Shown piece after piece: positions 36,488 through 45,495 of a stretch of 64,000 bases of DNA. A program made the position numbers and the translations under genes. This stretch comes from Bradyrhizobium symbiodeficiens (GTDB taxonomy: Bacteria; Pseudomonadota; Alphaproteobacteria; Rhizobiales; Xanthobacteraceae). Under the pieces are notes generated by a model that saw only the letters and a list, made by a program, of their open reading frames with translations, was not told the DNA's origin and searched no databases. The stretch lies in contig NZ_CP029427.2 in the NCBI RefSeq assembly GCF_002266465.3, forward strand, positions 248,001 to 312,000, read 5' to 3'. Position 1 is the stretch's first letter; every line of letters begins with the position of its first letter.

Positions 36488-37267
36488 GTGACCGAGCGGG
36501 TAACGTTGATCACCGGTGCTTCGGCGGGCATAGGTGCGGAGCTGGCGCGCGTGTTTGCCGCCAATGGACATCGCCTCGCATTGACGGCGCGGCGCGCGGA
36601 TCGATTGGAGGCGCTCGCGAACGAGCTCGCCGCCAAGGGCGGCAGGAAGCCGATCGTGATTGCCTGCGATCTCGAGAACCCCGGCGCCGGTGAGACGATC
36701 GCGGCGGCGCTGGCCGCCGAAGGCGTCGAGCTCGATCACCTCGTCAACAATGCCGGCTTCGGTGTGTTCGGCGATGCCATCGAGCGCGATCGAGACGAGC
36801 AGGTCGGGATTGTCGACGTCAACGTGCGGGCTCTGACGGATTTGTCGCTGCGCTTCGCCGATCAGCTCATCAGGAACAAGGGCGGTCTTCTCAATGTCGG
36901 CTCGGTCGCAGGCTTCCTGCCCGGTCCCGGCATGGCCGTCTATTATGCGTCCAAGGCCTACGTGATTTCCTTCACCGAAGCGCTCCGGGCCGAGCTCGCG
37001 CCGCGCGGCGTTCGCGTCACCGTGCTTTGCCCGGGTCCCGTGCCCACCGAATTCCAGGCGCGTGCCGGCGTCGGCTCCGGACATGATACGGCGCTTCTCA
37101 ATGTTTCGGCCGCCGAGGTTGCACGGGAGGCCTATCGTGGCCTGATGGCCAACAAACGGGCAGTGCTGCCCGGTTTCGGCATCAAGATTGTGCCCTTTGC
37201 GCTGCGCTTCTTCCCGCGGGGCTTCATCCTGGCTGCCACCAGTCGGTTCCAGAGGCAGAGGCATTAG
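36488..37267 (+). CDS. short-chain dehydrogenase/reductase (DltE-like)
   Basis: This 259-residue classical SDR is started at GTG 36488 with GAGAGA upstream, because 'VTLITGASAGIGAELARVFA' must sit at the N terminus. The cofactor motif is GASAGIG. 'LVNNAGFGVFG' is the NNAG strand, and the catalytic set is Ser in 'VGSVAGF' with 'YYASKAYV' (YxxxK). The lack of an acidic residue after beta-2 ('LTARRADRL') suggests NADPH. The C-terminal 'KIVPFALRFFPRGF' resembles the DltE/YqjQ group. The substrate is unknown. It is an isolated single gene. Confidence 0.9.
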   Translation: MTERVTLITGASAGIGAELARVFAANGHRLALTARRADRLEALANELAAKGGRKPIVIACDLENPGAGETIAAALAAEGVELDHLVNNAGFGVFGDAIERDRDEQVGIVDVNVRALTDLSLRFADQLIRNKGGLLNVGSVAGFLPGPGMAVYYASKAYVISFTEALRAELAPRGVRVTVLCPGPVPTEFQARAGVGSGHDTALLNVSAAEVAREAYRGLMANKRAVLPGFGIKIVPFALRFFPRGFILAATSRFQRQRH

Positions 37268-37388
37268 GTCTCGAAGCGCCCGTATTGGCCCGGAGCTTGC
37301 TTCGGTTTTGATGTGTGCGCGAACTCACACGAAATTAACGATCGCTTAGTTATGCTGGCGGTCTGAACTGATAGCACTCGCAGAGGCC

Positions 37389-38183
37389 ATGTCGTTTCGG
37401 ACGAACAGGTTTGTTGGCGCAGAATTGGTGCCCTTCCCGAGAAGGACGCCAGGCGCCGCCACCTCTGAAACCCTATTGCCGGTTCTGATTATCCTGCACC
37501 AGGAATCCTCGACGCCGGGCCGTGTCGGCAACGCGCTCCGTGCACTCGGCCATCGCCTCGATATCCGCCGTCCGCGCTTCGGCGATCCCCTGCCCGAGAC
37601 GCTCGACCGGCATGCCGGCGCCGTGATCTTCGGCGGGCCGATGAGCGCCAACGATCCCGATGACTACATCCGCCGCGAGATCGACTGGATCGAAATTCCG
37701 CTCCGCGAGCAGCGGCCGTTTCTCGGCATATGCCTTGGGGCTCAGATGCTGGCGATGCAGCTCGGTGCGCGCGTCGCCCCGCATGCCGACGCCCTGACCC
37801 AGATCGGCTACTACCCGATCCGGCCCACAGCCGCGGGCCACGCGCTCTGCCCGGCCTGGCCGGCCCAAGTCTATCACTGGCATCGCGAGGGCTTCGAGCT
37901 GCCGGTCGGCACGGAGCTGCTGGCAGAAGGCGACGATTTCCCGGTACAGGCATTCCGTGCCGGCAATGCCTTCGGCGTTCAGTTTCATCCCGACGTGACC
38001 TACGCGATGATGCATCGCTGGACCACGCGCGGCTATGACGGCTTCAGCGCGCCCGGTGCGCGGCAGCGGCATCATCACTTCGCCGATCGTGCCGTGTACG
38101 ACGCCGCAGAGCGCGCCTGGCTCGACCATTTCATGAATGGCTGGCTGGCACGCCGTGCGGTGCTGGCGCAGGCCGCCGAGTAA
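37389..38183 (+). CDS. class I glutamine amidotransferase
   Basis: A 264-residue protein with a type 1 glutaminase fold. The nucleophile Cys is in 'PFLGICLGAQMLAMQLG', and the catalytic His is in 'NAFGVQFHPDVTYAMMH', with the oxyanion Gly pair in 'VIFGGPMSAND'. There is no fused synthetase domain. It resembles the GMP-synthase-like amidotransferases (GuaA N-domain relatives) of unknown acceptor. About 30 extra N-terminal residues precede the first strand 'VLIILHQES', so a later start is possible. An AGAGG lies six bases before the ATG used here. Confidence 0.85.
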   Translation: MSFRTNRFVGAELVPFPRRTPGAATSETLLPVLIILHQESSTPGRVGNALRALGHRLDIRRPRFGDPLPETLDRHAGAVIFGGPMSANDPDDYIRREIDWIEIPLREQRPFLGICLGAQMLAMQLGARVAPHADALTQIGYYPIRPTAAGHALCPAWPAQVYHWHREGFELPVGTELLAEGDDFPVQAFRAGNAFGVQFHPDVTYAMMHRWTTRGYDGFSAPGARQRHHHFADRAVYDAAERAWLDHFMNGWLARRAVLAQAAE

Positions 38184-38295
38184 TTCCGCCTTCGCGCGGG
38201 TCTTTGGCGCAAGCCCTTGCCTCTTCTCTGGATATGCTAGGCTCTCTGCCAACGAGCGCGCACCAATGCGTGCCGGAAGACAAAGGGAGAGCGTC

Positions 38296-39108
38296 ATGGC
38301 CTACGAGCACATTCTTTATGAGGTGAGCGACAAGATCGCGACCATCACGCTCAATCGCCCCGACCGCATGAATGCGTGGACGCCGACAATGGAGCGCGAC
38401 GTACGCCACGCGATGGAAGCCTCGAGCGCCGACGACAATGTCCGCGTCATCATCCTCACCGGCGCGGGCCGCGCCTTCTGTGCCGGCGCCGACATGGACG
38501 CGCTGAAGGGGCTCGACCCCGATGACGTCAGGCGCGCAACGAATCTGCCTCCGTTCGACATGAACCGGCGTCCGGACTGGCAGACGCGCTACGGTTTCTA
38601 TCCGTCGATCAAGAAGCCTGTGATCGCCATGCTCAATGGCGCCACGGCCGGCATCGGCCTCGTGCACGCGCTTTATTGCGACCTGCGCTTTGCCGCCGAC
38701 AACACCGTGTTCACGACCGCCTTCGCGCGGCGCGGCCTGATTGCCGAGCACGGCATCAGCTGGATGCTGCCGCGCATCGTCGGCCACGCCAACGCGATGG
38801 ATCTGCTGCTATCGGCAAGGCGCGTGCCGAGCGACGAGGCGTTGCGGATCGGCCTGGTGAACCGGCTCTGCTCGCCCGAAAAACTCCGCGAGGAGACCTA
38901 TGCCTATGCGCGCGACCTCGCCGATTTCGTCTCGCCGAGCGCAATGGGCGTAATCAAGCGCCAGCTCTACGAGGTGCCGTTCCAGACGCTGGCGGAGGCA
39001 ACGATCGAGGCAAACCGGGAGATGATGGTGGCGCTGGCTGGTAGCGATTTCCGGGAGGGGGTTGCGAGCTTCATGGAGAAGCGGCCGCCGCGGTTTACGG
39101 GGAGGTAG
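38296..39108 (+). CDS. enoyl-CoA hydratase/isomerase family protein
   Basis: This 270-residue crotonase-fold enzyme (ATG 38296, AAAGGGAGA upstream) shows the oxyanion-hole segments '[13 protein letters not shown]' and '[20 protein letters not shown]'. The second lacks the usual catalytic Glu at the first position after 'GxG', and '[13 protein letters not shown]' supplies an acidic residue at the second Glu site. It probably hydrates or isomerises an enoyl-CoA. The exact substrate cannot be read from the sequence. It is a single-gene unit between the amidotransferase and tRNA-Ala. Confidence 0.9.
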   Translation: MAYEHILYEVSDKIATITLNRPDRMNAWTPTMERDVRHAMEASSADDNVRVIILTGAGRAFCAGADMDALKGLDPDDVRRATNLPPFDMNRRPDWQTRYGFYPSIKKPVIAMLNGATAGIGLVHALYCDLRFAADNTVFTTAFARRGLIAEHGISWMLPRIVGHANAMDLLLSARRVPSDEALRIGLVNRLCSPEKLREETYAYARDLADFVSPSAMGVIKRQLYEVPFQTLAEATIEANREMMVALAGSDFREGVASFMEKRPPRFTGR

Positions 39109-39142
39109 GGGGCTGTCTGGAAAAGTCGGGCTTTGCCGGACA

Positions 39143-39202
39143 CCACGCTTCACCCTTCGGGCTCCTCGTGGGTGCGCCACGCGTAGCCCGAAGGGCGAAG
39201 CG

Positions 39203-39205
<3 letters not shown>
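39143..39205. repeat. inverted repeat abutting the 3' end of tRNA-Ala
   Basis: Arms 39143-39163 and 39185-39205 match at 20 of 21 positions with a 21-base spacer. In the sense of the tRNA (minus strand) the hairpin begins within the encoded CCA, so the repeat overlaps the mature 3' end by three bases. It could act as the tRNA terminator. Confidence 0.75.
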
Positions 39206-39278
<73 letters not shown>

Positions 39279-39495
39279 GTTTGCTGGCCACTCTGGTGAA
39301 TGCGGCCGACAACCGGGCGCCATTTAAGTCCCCGCCAAGGTCAAGTCAAGGACGGGTGTAAGGCGGTTTTAGCCATTCGGGGCACCGACTTCCCTTGTTT
39401 GGGCGGGGGGGAACCGATATCTAGCAAAAGGCGTCAATCCGACCGCAGCCAGAGTTCGATAGTCAGAGTCTTCAAAAGCCAGAGTCTTTCAAATC

Positions 39496-39786
39496 ATGCG
39501 TGCCGTTCTCGACATCGTCATCATCGTGCTCGACCTCTACGTCTGGCTGCTGATCGCCTCCGCGATCCTGTCCTGGCTGATCGCCTTCAACGTCGTGAAC
39601 ACGCGCAACCAGTTCGTGTCGGCGGTGGCGGAGTTCTTGTACCGGATCACCGAGCCGGTGCTGGCGCCGATTCGCAATTTCCTGCCCAGTCTCGGCGGTC
39701 TCGACATCTCGCCGATCATCCTGATCCTGCTCATCATGTTCATCGAGCGGGTGATCCTGTACTACATCTACCCGAACGTGGTCTGA
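39496..39786 (+). CDS. YggT family membrane protein
   Basis: This 96-residue protein consists of two hydrophobic helices ('IVIIVLDLYVWLLIASAILS' and 'PIILILLIMFIERVILYYIY') around the signature 'VLAPIRNFLPSLGGLDISPI'. YggT proteins are linked to osmotic stress, division and chloroplast or nucleoid positioning in relatives. It is followed 14 bases later by the DUF167 gene, a very widespread pairing, and then by folD. Confidence 0.92.
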   Translation: MRAVLDIVIIVLDLYVWLLIASAILSWLIAFNVVNTRNQFVSAVAEFLYRITEPVLAPIRNFLPSLGGLDISPIILILLIMFIERVILYYIYPNVV

Positions 39787-39800
39787 GCGGGCTGGAGCCC

Positions 39801-40145
39801 TTGGTTGCCAACGAAGCTTGTAAGGAACCCTGGCGTTATTCGGCCGCAGGCATCAGCATCGCGTTGCGGGTGACGCCGCGCGGCGGCCGCGACGGCATCG
39901 ACGGGATCGAACAGCTCTCCGACGGCCGCAGCGTGCTCAAGGTGCGGGTGCGCGCCATCGCCGATGGTGGCGAGGCCAACAAGGCCGTCTTGGTCCTGCT
40001 GGCGAAATCGCTGGGCGTCCCCAAGGCCGGCGTAAAGCTCCTGTCCGGCGCCACCTCGCGGCTGAAGCAGATCGCGGTCGACGGCGATCCGACACGGCTC
40101 GGTGAAGCCCTGCGCCAGCTGGTCTCGGGCCAAGCGAAAGACTGA
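39801..40145 (+). CDS. DUF167 (YggU) family protein
   Basis: A 114-residue protein started at TTG 39801, where GGAG lies seven bases upstream. No ATG fits the frame near the family N terminus. The conserved core is '[16 protein letters not shown]', '[19 protein letters not shown]' and '[17 protein letters not shown]', which is the complete YggU alpha/beta fold. The function is unknown. It is encoded between yggT and folD, only ten bases before folD. Confidence 0.88.
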   Translation: MVANEACKEPWRYSAAGISIALRVTPRGGRDGIDGIEQLSDGRSVLKVRVRAIADGGEANKAVLVLLAKSLGVPKAGVKLLSGATSRLKQIAVDGDPTRLGEALRQLVSGQAKD

Positions 40146-40155
40146 GGGAACTGAC

Positions 40156-41040
40156 ATGACCGCTGAGATCATCGATGGAAAAGTCATCGCCGCGGAACTT
40201 CGGGCCCGCGTTGCTGAGGAGGTCGCCCGCGTCAAGCGCGAGCACAATTTGGTGCCCGGCCTGGCGGTCGTGCTGGTCGGCAGCGACCCCGCCAGCGAGG
40301 TTTATGTCCGCTCCAAGCACACCCAGACCCAGGCCGCCGGCATGGCCTCGTTCGAGCACAAGCTGCCGGCCGACGTCTCGCAGGCAGATCTCCTGGCGCT
40401 GGTCGCAAAGCTCAACCGCGATCCGGCCGTGCACGGCATTCTGGTGCAACTGCCGCTGCCGAAGGGGCTTAACACCGAAGCCGTCGTCAACGCCATCGAC
40501 CCCGCCAAGGACGTCGATGGGCTGCATCCGAACAATGCCGGCAGGCTCGCCGGCGGTTTCGAGGCACTGTCGCCCTGCACGCCGCTCGGCTGCATCATCC
40601 TGACCAAGAGCGTGCACGCCTCGCTGGAAGGCATGAACGCCATCGTCATCGGCCGCTCCAACCTGGTCGGCCGCCCGTTGGTGCAATTGCTGCTGAACGA
40701 GAACGCCACGGTGACGATCGCGCATTCGCGATCGCGCGACCTGCCCGGCCTCGTGAAGCAGGCCGATCTCGTCTATGCCGCGGTCGGCAGGCCCGAGATG
40801 GTGCGCGGTGATTGGCTGAAGCCGGGCGCGACCGTGATCGACGTCGGCATCAACCGGATACCCAAAGAAGACGGCAAGACGCGCCTCGTCGGCGACGTCG
40901 CCTATCAGGAAGCACTTGGGGTTGCCGGCGCGATCACGCCGGTGCCGGGCGGCGTCGGTCAGATGACGGTGGCGTGCCTGCTGGTCAATACGCTGCGTGC
41001 GGCCTGCGCGATTGCCGAGCTACCGAAGCCGGCGGTGTAG
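40156..41040 (+). CDS. folD: methylenetetrahydrofolate dehydrogenase / cyclohydrolase
   Basis: The 294-residue enzyme interconverts 5,10-methylene-, methenyl- and 10-formyl-THF in the cytosol. The catalytic Lys is in '[17 protein letters not shown]', and '[14 protein letters not shown]' and '[19 protein letters not shown]' are PROSITE-type signatures. The Rossmann '[17 protein letters not shown]' binds NADP, and '[17 protein letters not shown]' closes the C terminus. The ATG has GAGGGAA upstream. By making 10-formyl-THF it feeds purH, whose riboswitch responds to shortage of that cofactor. Confidence 0.97.
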   Translation: MTAEIIDGKVIAAELRARVAEEVARVKREHNLVPGLAVVLVGSDPASEVYVRSKHTQTQAAGMASFEHKLPADVSQADLLALVAKLNRDPAVHGILVQLPLPKGLNTEAVVNAIDPAKDVDGLHPNNAGRLAGGFEALSPCTPLGCIILTKSVHASLEGMNAIVIGRSNLVGRPLVQLLLNENATVTIAHSRSRDLPGLVKQADLVYAAVGRPEMVRGDWLKPGATVIDVGINRIPKEDGKTRLVGDVAYQEALGVAGAITPVPGGVGQMTVACLLVNTLRAACAIAELPKPAV

Positions 41041-41050
41041 CTGAACTCTC

Positions 41051-41105
41051 GTGCCCCGGACGCAGCGCAGCGCTTCTTCAGCGGTGCGCTGCTGAGCCGG
41101 CGCCC
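41051..41105. repeat. GC palindromic repeat between folD and ppa
   Basis: GTGCCCCGGACGCAGCGCAG starts at 41051 and CTGCTGAGCCGGCGCC ends near 41105, giving a long imperfect hairpin (CAGCGCAGCGC / GTGCGCTGCTG core). It lies between converging genes, folD (+) and ppa (-). It belongs to the same family as 15868-16003. Confidence 0.65.
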
Positions 41106-41111
41106 AGAGGC

Positions 41112-41648
41112 TCAGCCCTTCTTCTTCTTCTCGCGATCCATGCCTTCGAGGATCAGCTTGTGCGCGTCCTCCGGGCCGCCCCAGCGCAGGATCTTCACCC
41201 ATTTGCCCTTCTCGAGATCCTTGTAGTGCTCGAAGAAGTGCTGGATCTGCTGCAGCGTGATGTCGGGCAGGTCGGAATACGACTTCACCTTGTCGTAGCG
41301 CTGCGTCAGCTTCGACGACGGCACCGCCAGAATCTTCTCGTCGCCGCCGGCTTCGTCTTCCATGAACAACACGCCGACCGGGCGCACGCTCATGACGGCG
41401 CCGGGAATGATGGCGCGGGTGTTGATGATCAGGACGTCGCAGGGGTCGCCGTCATCCGACAAAGTATGCGGGATGAAACCGTAGTTACCGGGGTAACGCA
41501 TTGGCGTGTAGAGGAAACGGTCGACCACCAGCGTGCCGGCTTCCTTGTCCATCTCGTACTTGATCGGTTCGCCGCCCACGGGGACTTCGATGAGGACGTT
41601 GACTTCGTGTGGTACGTTTTTCCCGATCGAGATCGCATCGATACGCAT
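41112..41648 (-). CDS. ppa: inorganic pyrophosphatase
   Basis: The 178-residue family I enzyme starts at ATG 41646-41648 with GGAGCC upstream. The metal-binding '[13 protein letters not shown]' loop holds the three essential Asp, and '[17 protein letters not shown]' and '[14 protein letters not shown]' complete the active site. It hydrolyses pyrophosphate in the cytosol and pulls biosynthetic reactions forward. The C terminus is Lys-rich. An upstream in-frame start would add 28 unconserved residues. Confidence 0.96.
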   Translation of the reverse strand: MRIDAISIGKNVPHEVNVLIEVPVGGEPIKYEMDKEAGTLVVDRFLYTPMRYPGNYGFIPHTLSDDGDPCDVLIINTRAIIPGAVMSVRPVGVLFMEDEAGGDEKILAVPSSKLTQRYDKVKSYSDLPDITLQQIQHFFEHYKDLEKGKWVKILRWGGPEDAHKLILEGMDREKKKKG

Positions 41649-41770
41649 TGAAGGCTCCGTTGTTGCCGAGGGTAAATCGCGCCCGGCAGCGATTTTGGCG
41701 CTGTCATACGCGGGCTTGGCCCGCTGATCCATCGTGTTCTTGTGAAATAATGAATCCGGAGATCACCGGC

Positions 41771-42334
41771 TCAAAGGCAACGGTATCGACGGACGGGAAA
41801 CGCTGCCGGATAAGCTTTCAGCAGCTCAATTGGTCCAGGCGAAGGCAACCTTGTCGAGCGACTTCGGCCCGAATCGCTCCGAGGAGCGTGCCACCATACG
41901 GCCCCCAGCGCCCGGTAGAACTCGGTCGCAGGGTCGTTGTCCGAGAGCGCCCACACCACCATGCTCTTCAGCCCGCTCTGCATCAGGTCGCGGCGGGCAG
42001 AGGCGAACAGGCGGCGGCCGAAACCAAGGCCCTGGAATTCGGGGCGCAGGTAAAGCTCGTAGATCTCGCCGTCGAAATGCAGGCTGCGGGCGCGGTTGCG
42101 GCCGTAATTGGCGTAGCCTGCGATCTTGTCGCCGAACACCAGCACGCTGACGCGGCTACCCTTGCGGATCGCACTGTCCCACCATTGCGGGCCGCGGCGG
42201 TTGATGAGCTTTTCCAGCTCGGCGCCGGGAATAATGCCCTGATAGGCCGAGCGCCAGGCTTCGTCATGAGTTGACGCCACCGCAGTTGCATCTGCAGCTT
42301 TGGCCGGCCGGACCTCGATCAGGGTTGTGCTCAT
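41771..42334 (-). CDS. GNAT family N-acetyltransferase, frameshifted near the 3' end
   Basis: From ATG 42332-42334 the protein reads as a normal GNAT, with 'EIYELYLRPEFQGLGFGRRL' as acetyl-CoA motif A and 'MVVWALSDNDPATEFYRALG'. After that Gly the frame continues into an unrelated tail to 41771 (187 residues). Adding one base to the five-C run at 41902-41906 (plus strand) restores an expected GNAT ending, beginning 'GRMVARSSERFGPKSLDKVA' and stopping at TGA 41826-41828. The gene is therefore probably a one-base deletion, either real or a sequencing error. The acetyl acceptor is unknown. Confidence 0.85.
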   Translation of the reverse strand: MSTTLIEVRPAKAADATAVASTHDEAWRSAYQGIIPGAELEKLINRRGPQWWDSAIRKGSRVSVLVFGDKIAGYANYGRNRARSLHFDGEIYELYLRPEFQGLGFGRRLFASARRDLMQSGLKSMVVWALSDNDPATEFYRALGAVWWHAPRSDSGRSRSTRLPSPGPIELLKAYPAAFPVRRYRCL

Positions 42335-42596
42335 GGGCGCAATCAAACCAAGTCGCCGCGCCGGCGGCAAGACCTATCGTTAATTATCGGTTAACGTGTG
42401 GATTTTGTGCATCAGTTCCTAACCATGTTGTATCGAAAAAAGACAAGACGCCGACTCGAATGGCACCGGCGTGCCACGCGTCGGTGCAAAACTCCCTCTG
42501 CGGCAACGAATGAGCGGCAATGGCAACGCAGAAAGTCTGCCGATACTGATTCGTTCCGACTAGTCTGATTGTCGCTGTTCTCGCCTCCGGCCATTC

Positions 42597-43502
42597 ATGC
42601 GGCTTCTCAACATCATCCTAGCGCTCCTGGCTCTGCTGGCCTTGTCGACTGCGCCTCTGTGCGCCCAGGTCACGTTTGGCCCATCGGGCGAGGAGGGCGA
42701 ACCGTTTCGCCGACAAACGTGGCTCGTGCCGTCGCCGGATACCGATATTGCTGCGCGTGCCCTGCTGTTTCGCCCCACTGGTGCAGGTCCGTTCCGGCTT
42801 GCGGTCGTCGCGCACGCCTCGACGCAGAATACCTTGCGTCGAGCGCAAATGCCGCAGCCGGAATACCGTCCGCTCGCCGCCTTTCTCGTCGCGCGCGGTT
42901 TTGCCGTGCTGGTGCCGGAGCGGCTCGGCCATGGTGCGACCGGCGGCCGCTATGTCGAGGACCAGGGCGGCTGTGATGAGGCGGACTATGCGCGTTCGGG
43001 CCGTGCAACGGCCGAGGAAGTCCGGCTCGCGCTGGAGTTCTTGCGAAAGCAGGATTTCATTCGCAAGGATGCCGCGATCGTGCTCGGCCATTCCGCCGGC
43101 GGCTGGGGTGCGCTGGCGCTCGCCAATGTCGATCCGAAGGCGATCTCGGCCATCATCGCGTTTGCGCCGGGGCGTGGCGGCCACGCCAACGACGAGCCGA
43201 ACCGGATCTGCGCGAAGCACACGCTTCTTGCGGCCGCGACCGAGTTTGGCAAGGGCGCGCGGATTCCCGTCACGTGGCTCGTTGCGACCAATGACAGCTA
43301 TTTTGCGCCGGCATTCTCGAGAGCGCTGGCCGATGCGTTTCGTGGCAGCGGCGGCAAGGTCGACTTCCACACTTTGCCGGCCGTCGGCAGCGAGGGGCAT
43401 TGGATGATCGAGAGTGAGGCCGGCGTCGACGCAGCGAGGACCGAACTCGATCGCGTGCTGAACCAGCCTGTGGCGCCTGTGAAGCGACAGGACAACCGCT
43501 GA
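42597..43502 (+). CDS. secreted alpha/beta hydrolase (dienelactone-hydrolase-like)
   Basis: The product has 301 residues. A signal peptide, 'LNIILALLALLALSTAPLCA', is followed by a compact hydrolase domain. The nucleophile elbow is 'IVLGHSAGGWGALAL', the acid is probably Asp in 'LVATNDSYF', and the His is in 'GSEGHWMI'. The strand 'GPFRLAVVAHASTQNTL' starts the domain, as in platelet-activating-factor acetylhydrolase-like or dienelactone hydrolase proteins. An esterase role in the periplasm is inferred. Its TGA overlaps the ATG of the next gene (TGATG). Confidence 0.85.
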   Translation: MRLLNIILALLALLALSTAPLCAQVTFGPSGEEGEPFRRQTWLVPSPDTDIAARALLFRPTGAGPFRLAVVAHASTQNTLRRAQMPQPEYRPLAAFLVARGFAVLVPERLGHGATGGRYVEDQGGCDEADYARSGRATAEEVRLALEFLRKQDFIRKDAAIVLGHSAGGWGALALANVDPKAISAIIAFAPGRGGHANDEPNRICAKHTLLAAATEFGKGARIPVTWLVATNDSYFAPAFSRALADAFRGSGGKVDFHTLPAVGSEGHWMIESEAGVDAARTELDRVLNQPVAPVKRQDNR

Positions 43503-43927
43503 TGAGCAAGTGGCCCGATGATGACGTGATCCTGTATGACGGCGTCTGCATCTTCTGCTCGCGCTGGGTGCGGTTCGTCGCTGCGCGCGATACGGCGAAG
43601 CGGTTTCGTTTCACGCCGGTCCAGTCGGAGTATGGAGCCCGGCTCGCGCGGACATTTGAGATTGATCCGGAGGACCCCGACACCAACGCCGTTCTTCATG
43701 GCGGCGAGGTGTTCATGAAGTCGGACGCCGCGCTGACGGTGCTGTCGCAGCTGCGTGGCTGGAACTGGGTGCGCGCGCTATTCGCGGTGCCGAAACCGCT
43801 GCGCGATTTTGTCTATAGCCTTGTCGCGCACAACCGCTATCGCATCTTCGGGAAGTATGACGCGTGCTTCGTCCCGATGCGGAGTTGCAGGCGCGAGTGC
43901 TTGAATAGTGCCTCCTTGTCACCGTGA
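43502..43927 (+). CDS. DCC family thiol-disulfide oxidoreductase (DUF393), 3' end frameshifted
   Basis: The protein has 141 residues as read. 'VILYDGVCIFCSRWVRFVAA' contains the DxxCxxC redox motif, and 'HNRYRIFGKYDACF' is the conserved late segment. Beyond 'VP' the frame gives a tail unlike the family. One extra C at the run 43873-43875 would instead give 'DAELQARVLE' and a stop at 43916-43918, as expected for DCC proteins. Translation is coupled to the hydrolase gene by a one-base overlap. The cytosolic thiol role is inferred from the family. Confidence 0.85.
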   Translation: MSKWPDDDVILYDGVCIFCSRWVRFVAARDTAKRFRFTPVQSEYGARLARTFEIDPEDPDTNAVLHGGEVFMKSDAALTVLSQLRGWNWVRALFAVPKPLRDFVYSLVAHNRYRIFGKYDACFVPMRSCRRECLNSASLSP

Positions 43928-44012
43928 AGAGCGAAGCGACGAAGCAATCCAGAATCTTTCCGCCGCGACAGCCCGGATCGCTTCGCTGCGCTCGCAATGA
44001 CGGCGCTTGTGG

Positions 44013-45260
44013 CTACGGCCTGAGCAAAGCCGCCAGTACTTCCTTCGCCGCCCGTTCCCCGCTGTCCCGCGCTCCATGCGCCGTCGTGAAGAAATTCGGC
44101 GACGTCGCTTCTCCGGCGAAGAACAGCCGGCAATCCACCGGCGCGGCCAGCGCGGCGCGATCTCCCGCATGGCCCGGCAGCGCATGCGAATAGGCACCGC
44201 GCGCAAAGGGGTCGTGGCCCCAGCGCGACTCTGCGAGCGGCTTCAGCTTGCGGCGGATGTCGTTGCCCAGATAGTCCGCGATTTCATCGATACTTTGCGC
44301 GGCGAAGGCGCCCTCGCCGGCGCCCTCCAGGTCGCGCGCAAAGGTGCCGCCGAAAAAGCCGTCGATGCAGGGCTGGCCGAACGGGCGGATATGGTAGGTG
44401 CCCATTGCGGTGCGCATGGTCGCGCCGCGCAGATTGCCTTCCCTTGGAAAGGCTTCTGCGTCCTCCAGCGCCAGCACCACCTTGTCGTCGACGCCGAGCG
44501 GCAGGCCAGCCGCAGCATCGACCTTGGCCGGCAACGGCGGCGAGAAGCGGATGGCTTCGTCCGCGATCAGGTTGGTCGGCACCGTGACGATCACCTTGTC
44601 CGCAGTGAGCGTGCCCGACGACGTCTCGATCCGAATTCGCCTGCCGGAATGGTCGATCAGAGAAACGTTGCAGTTCAGCACCACCGGGCAGGAGGCGCCA
44701 TAGGCAGCGATCAGCGCACCATACCCGGCCCGGACGCGCCAATTGAAATAGGTGTCCTCGTAGGCGTCCATGTCGAGGATCGAGACCCGATCGAGCTCAC
44801 AGCCATTCACATAGGTCGAGACGGCATTGATCATCGGGTTCCAGCGATTGCCCGGCTCGAGATATCGCTCGGCCGGCGCATCCGCGCCCGCTTCCGCAGC
44901 CTCGCTGACGCGGTCGTAGAACGCGTCAATCTCGCGCGCGAACTCGTCGCGCTCTCGTTCCGGAAACACCTCGCCAAAGGCACGATCGCGCCAAGGTGGC
45001 AGGTCGGTGTTGAGCGCGAAATTCAAGCGCTTGGCGATGGCGACGAAAGAGTTCCTGTCGGCCGAGTGAAGCCAGCCGCAGCCGACATCGAAGATGACCT
45101 CGGGCGAGGCCTGCACGGTCCACGCGCGGCCACCGAGCCTGTTACGCGCCTCCAGCACGATCACAGAGAGGCCCGAGCCCTGCAACGCGTGCACGGCGCC
45201 GAGGCCGGCGGCACCGGCACCGATGATCGCGACGTCGACTGAGGAAGGGAGGGAACTCAT
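44013..45260 (-). CDS. flavin-dependent amine oxidase family protein
   Basis: This 415-residue FAD enzyme starts 'VDVAIIGAGAAGLGAVHAL' (dinucleotide fold, residues 8-26) followed by 'VIVLEARNRLGGRAWT', the second FAD motif of the monoamine oxidase/phytoene desaturase class. The C-terminal 'CRLFFAGEATSPNFFTTAHG' is the third FAD-binding stretch. It has no signal peptide and the cysteine for covalent flavin is not in the usual place, so FAD is probably held non-covalently. It likely oxidises an amine or polyamine. The substrate is not determined. Confidence 0.9.
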   Translation of the reverse strand: MSSLPSSVDVAIIGAGAAGLGAVHALQGSGLSVIVLEARNRLGGRAWTVQASPEVIFDVGCGWLHSADRNSFVAIAKRLNFALNTDLPPWRDRAFGEVFPERERDEFAREIDAFYDRVSEAAEAGADAPAERYLEPGNRWNPMINAVSTYVNGCELDRVSILDMDAYEDTYFNWRVRAGYGALIAAYGASCPVVLNCNVSLIDHSGRRIRIETSSGTLTADKVIVTVPTNLIADEAIRFSPPLPAKVDAAAGLPLGVDDKVVLALEDAEAFPREGNLRGATMRTAMGTYHIRPFGQPCIDGFFGGTFARDLEGAGEGAFAAQSIDEIADYLGNDIRRKLKPLAESRWGHDPFARGAYSHALPGHAGDRAALAAPVDCRLFFAGEATSPNFFTTAHGARDSGERAAKEVLAALLRP

Positions 45261-45377
45261 GGGTGAGCTATAGCACGTCTGTAATGCGCGCTAACGACAG
45301 CACAGAAATGTCATTGCTCGTGCGGCGCGCCCGCGCACGAGAGCGGGTGATCCGGCATTTCAGAAAGCGGATTTGCG

Positions 45378-45463
45378 AGGTGGGCAAAGGCGCTCTGCAC
45401 CGTGCCCACCACTGTCGATCAAAACTTCAAGTGGTGGGCACGCTTGCGCTTTGCCCACCCTAA
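45378..45463. repeat. palindromic repeat (second GGTGGGCAAAGG copy)
   Basis: AGGTGGGCAAAGGCGCT near 45378 and AGCGCAAGCGTG/CCCACC complement near 45431-45461 form a long imperfect hairpin (arms about 31-35 bases). It is the same family as 19539-19627. It lies between the typA stop and the amine oxidase start, both on the minus strand. Confidence 0.75.
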
Positions 45464-45495
45464 GGCGCTACGTCCGGGGCACGAGAGCGCTGGTC

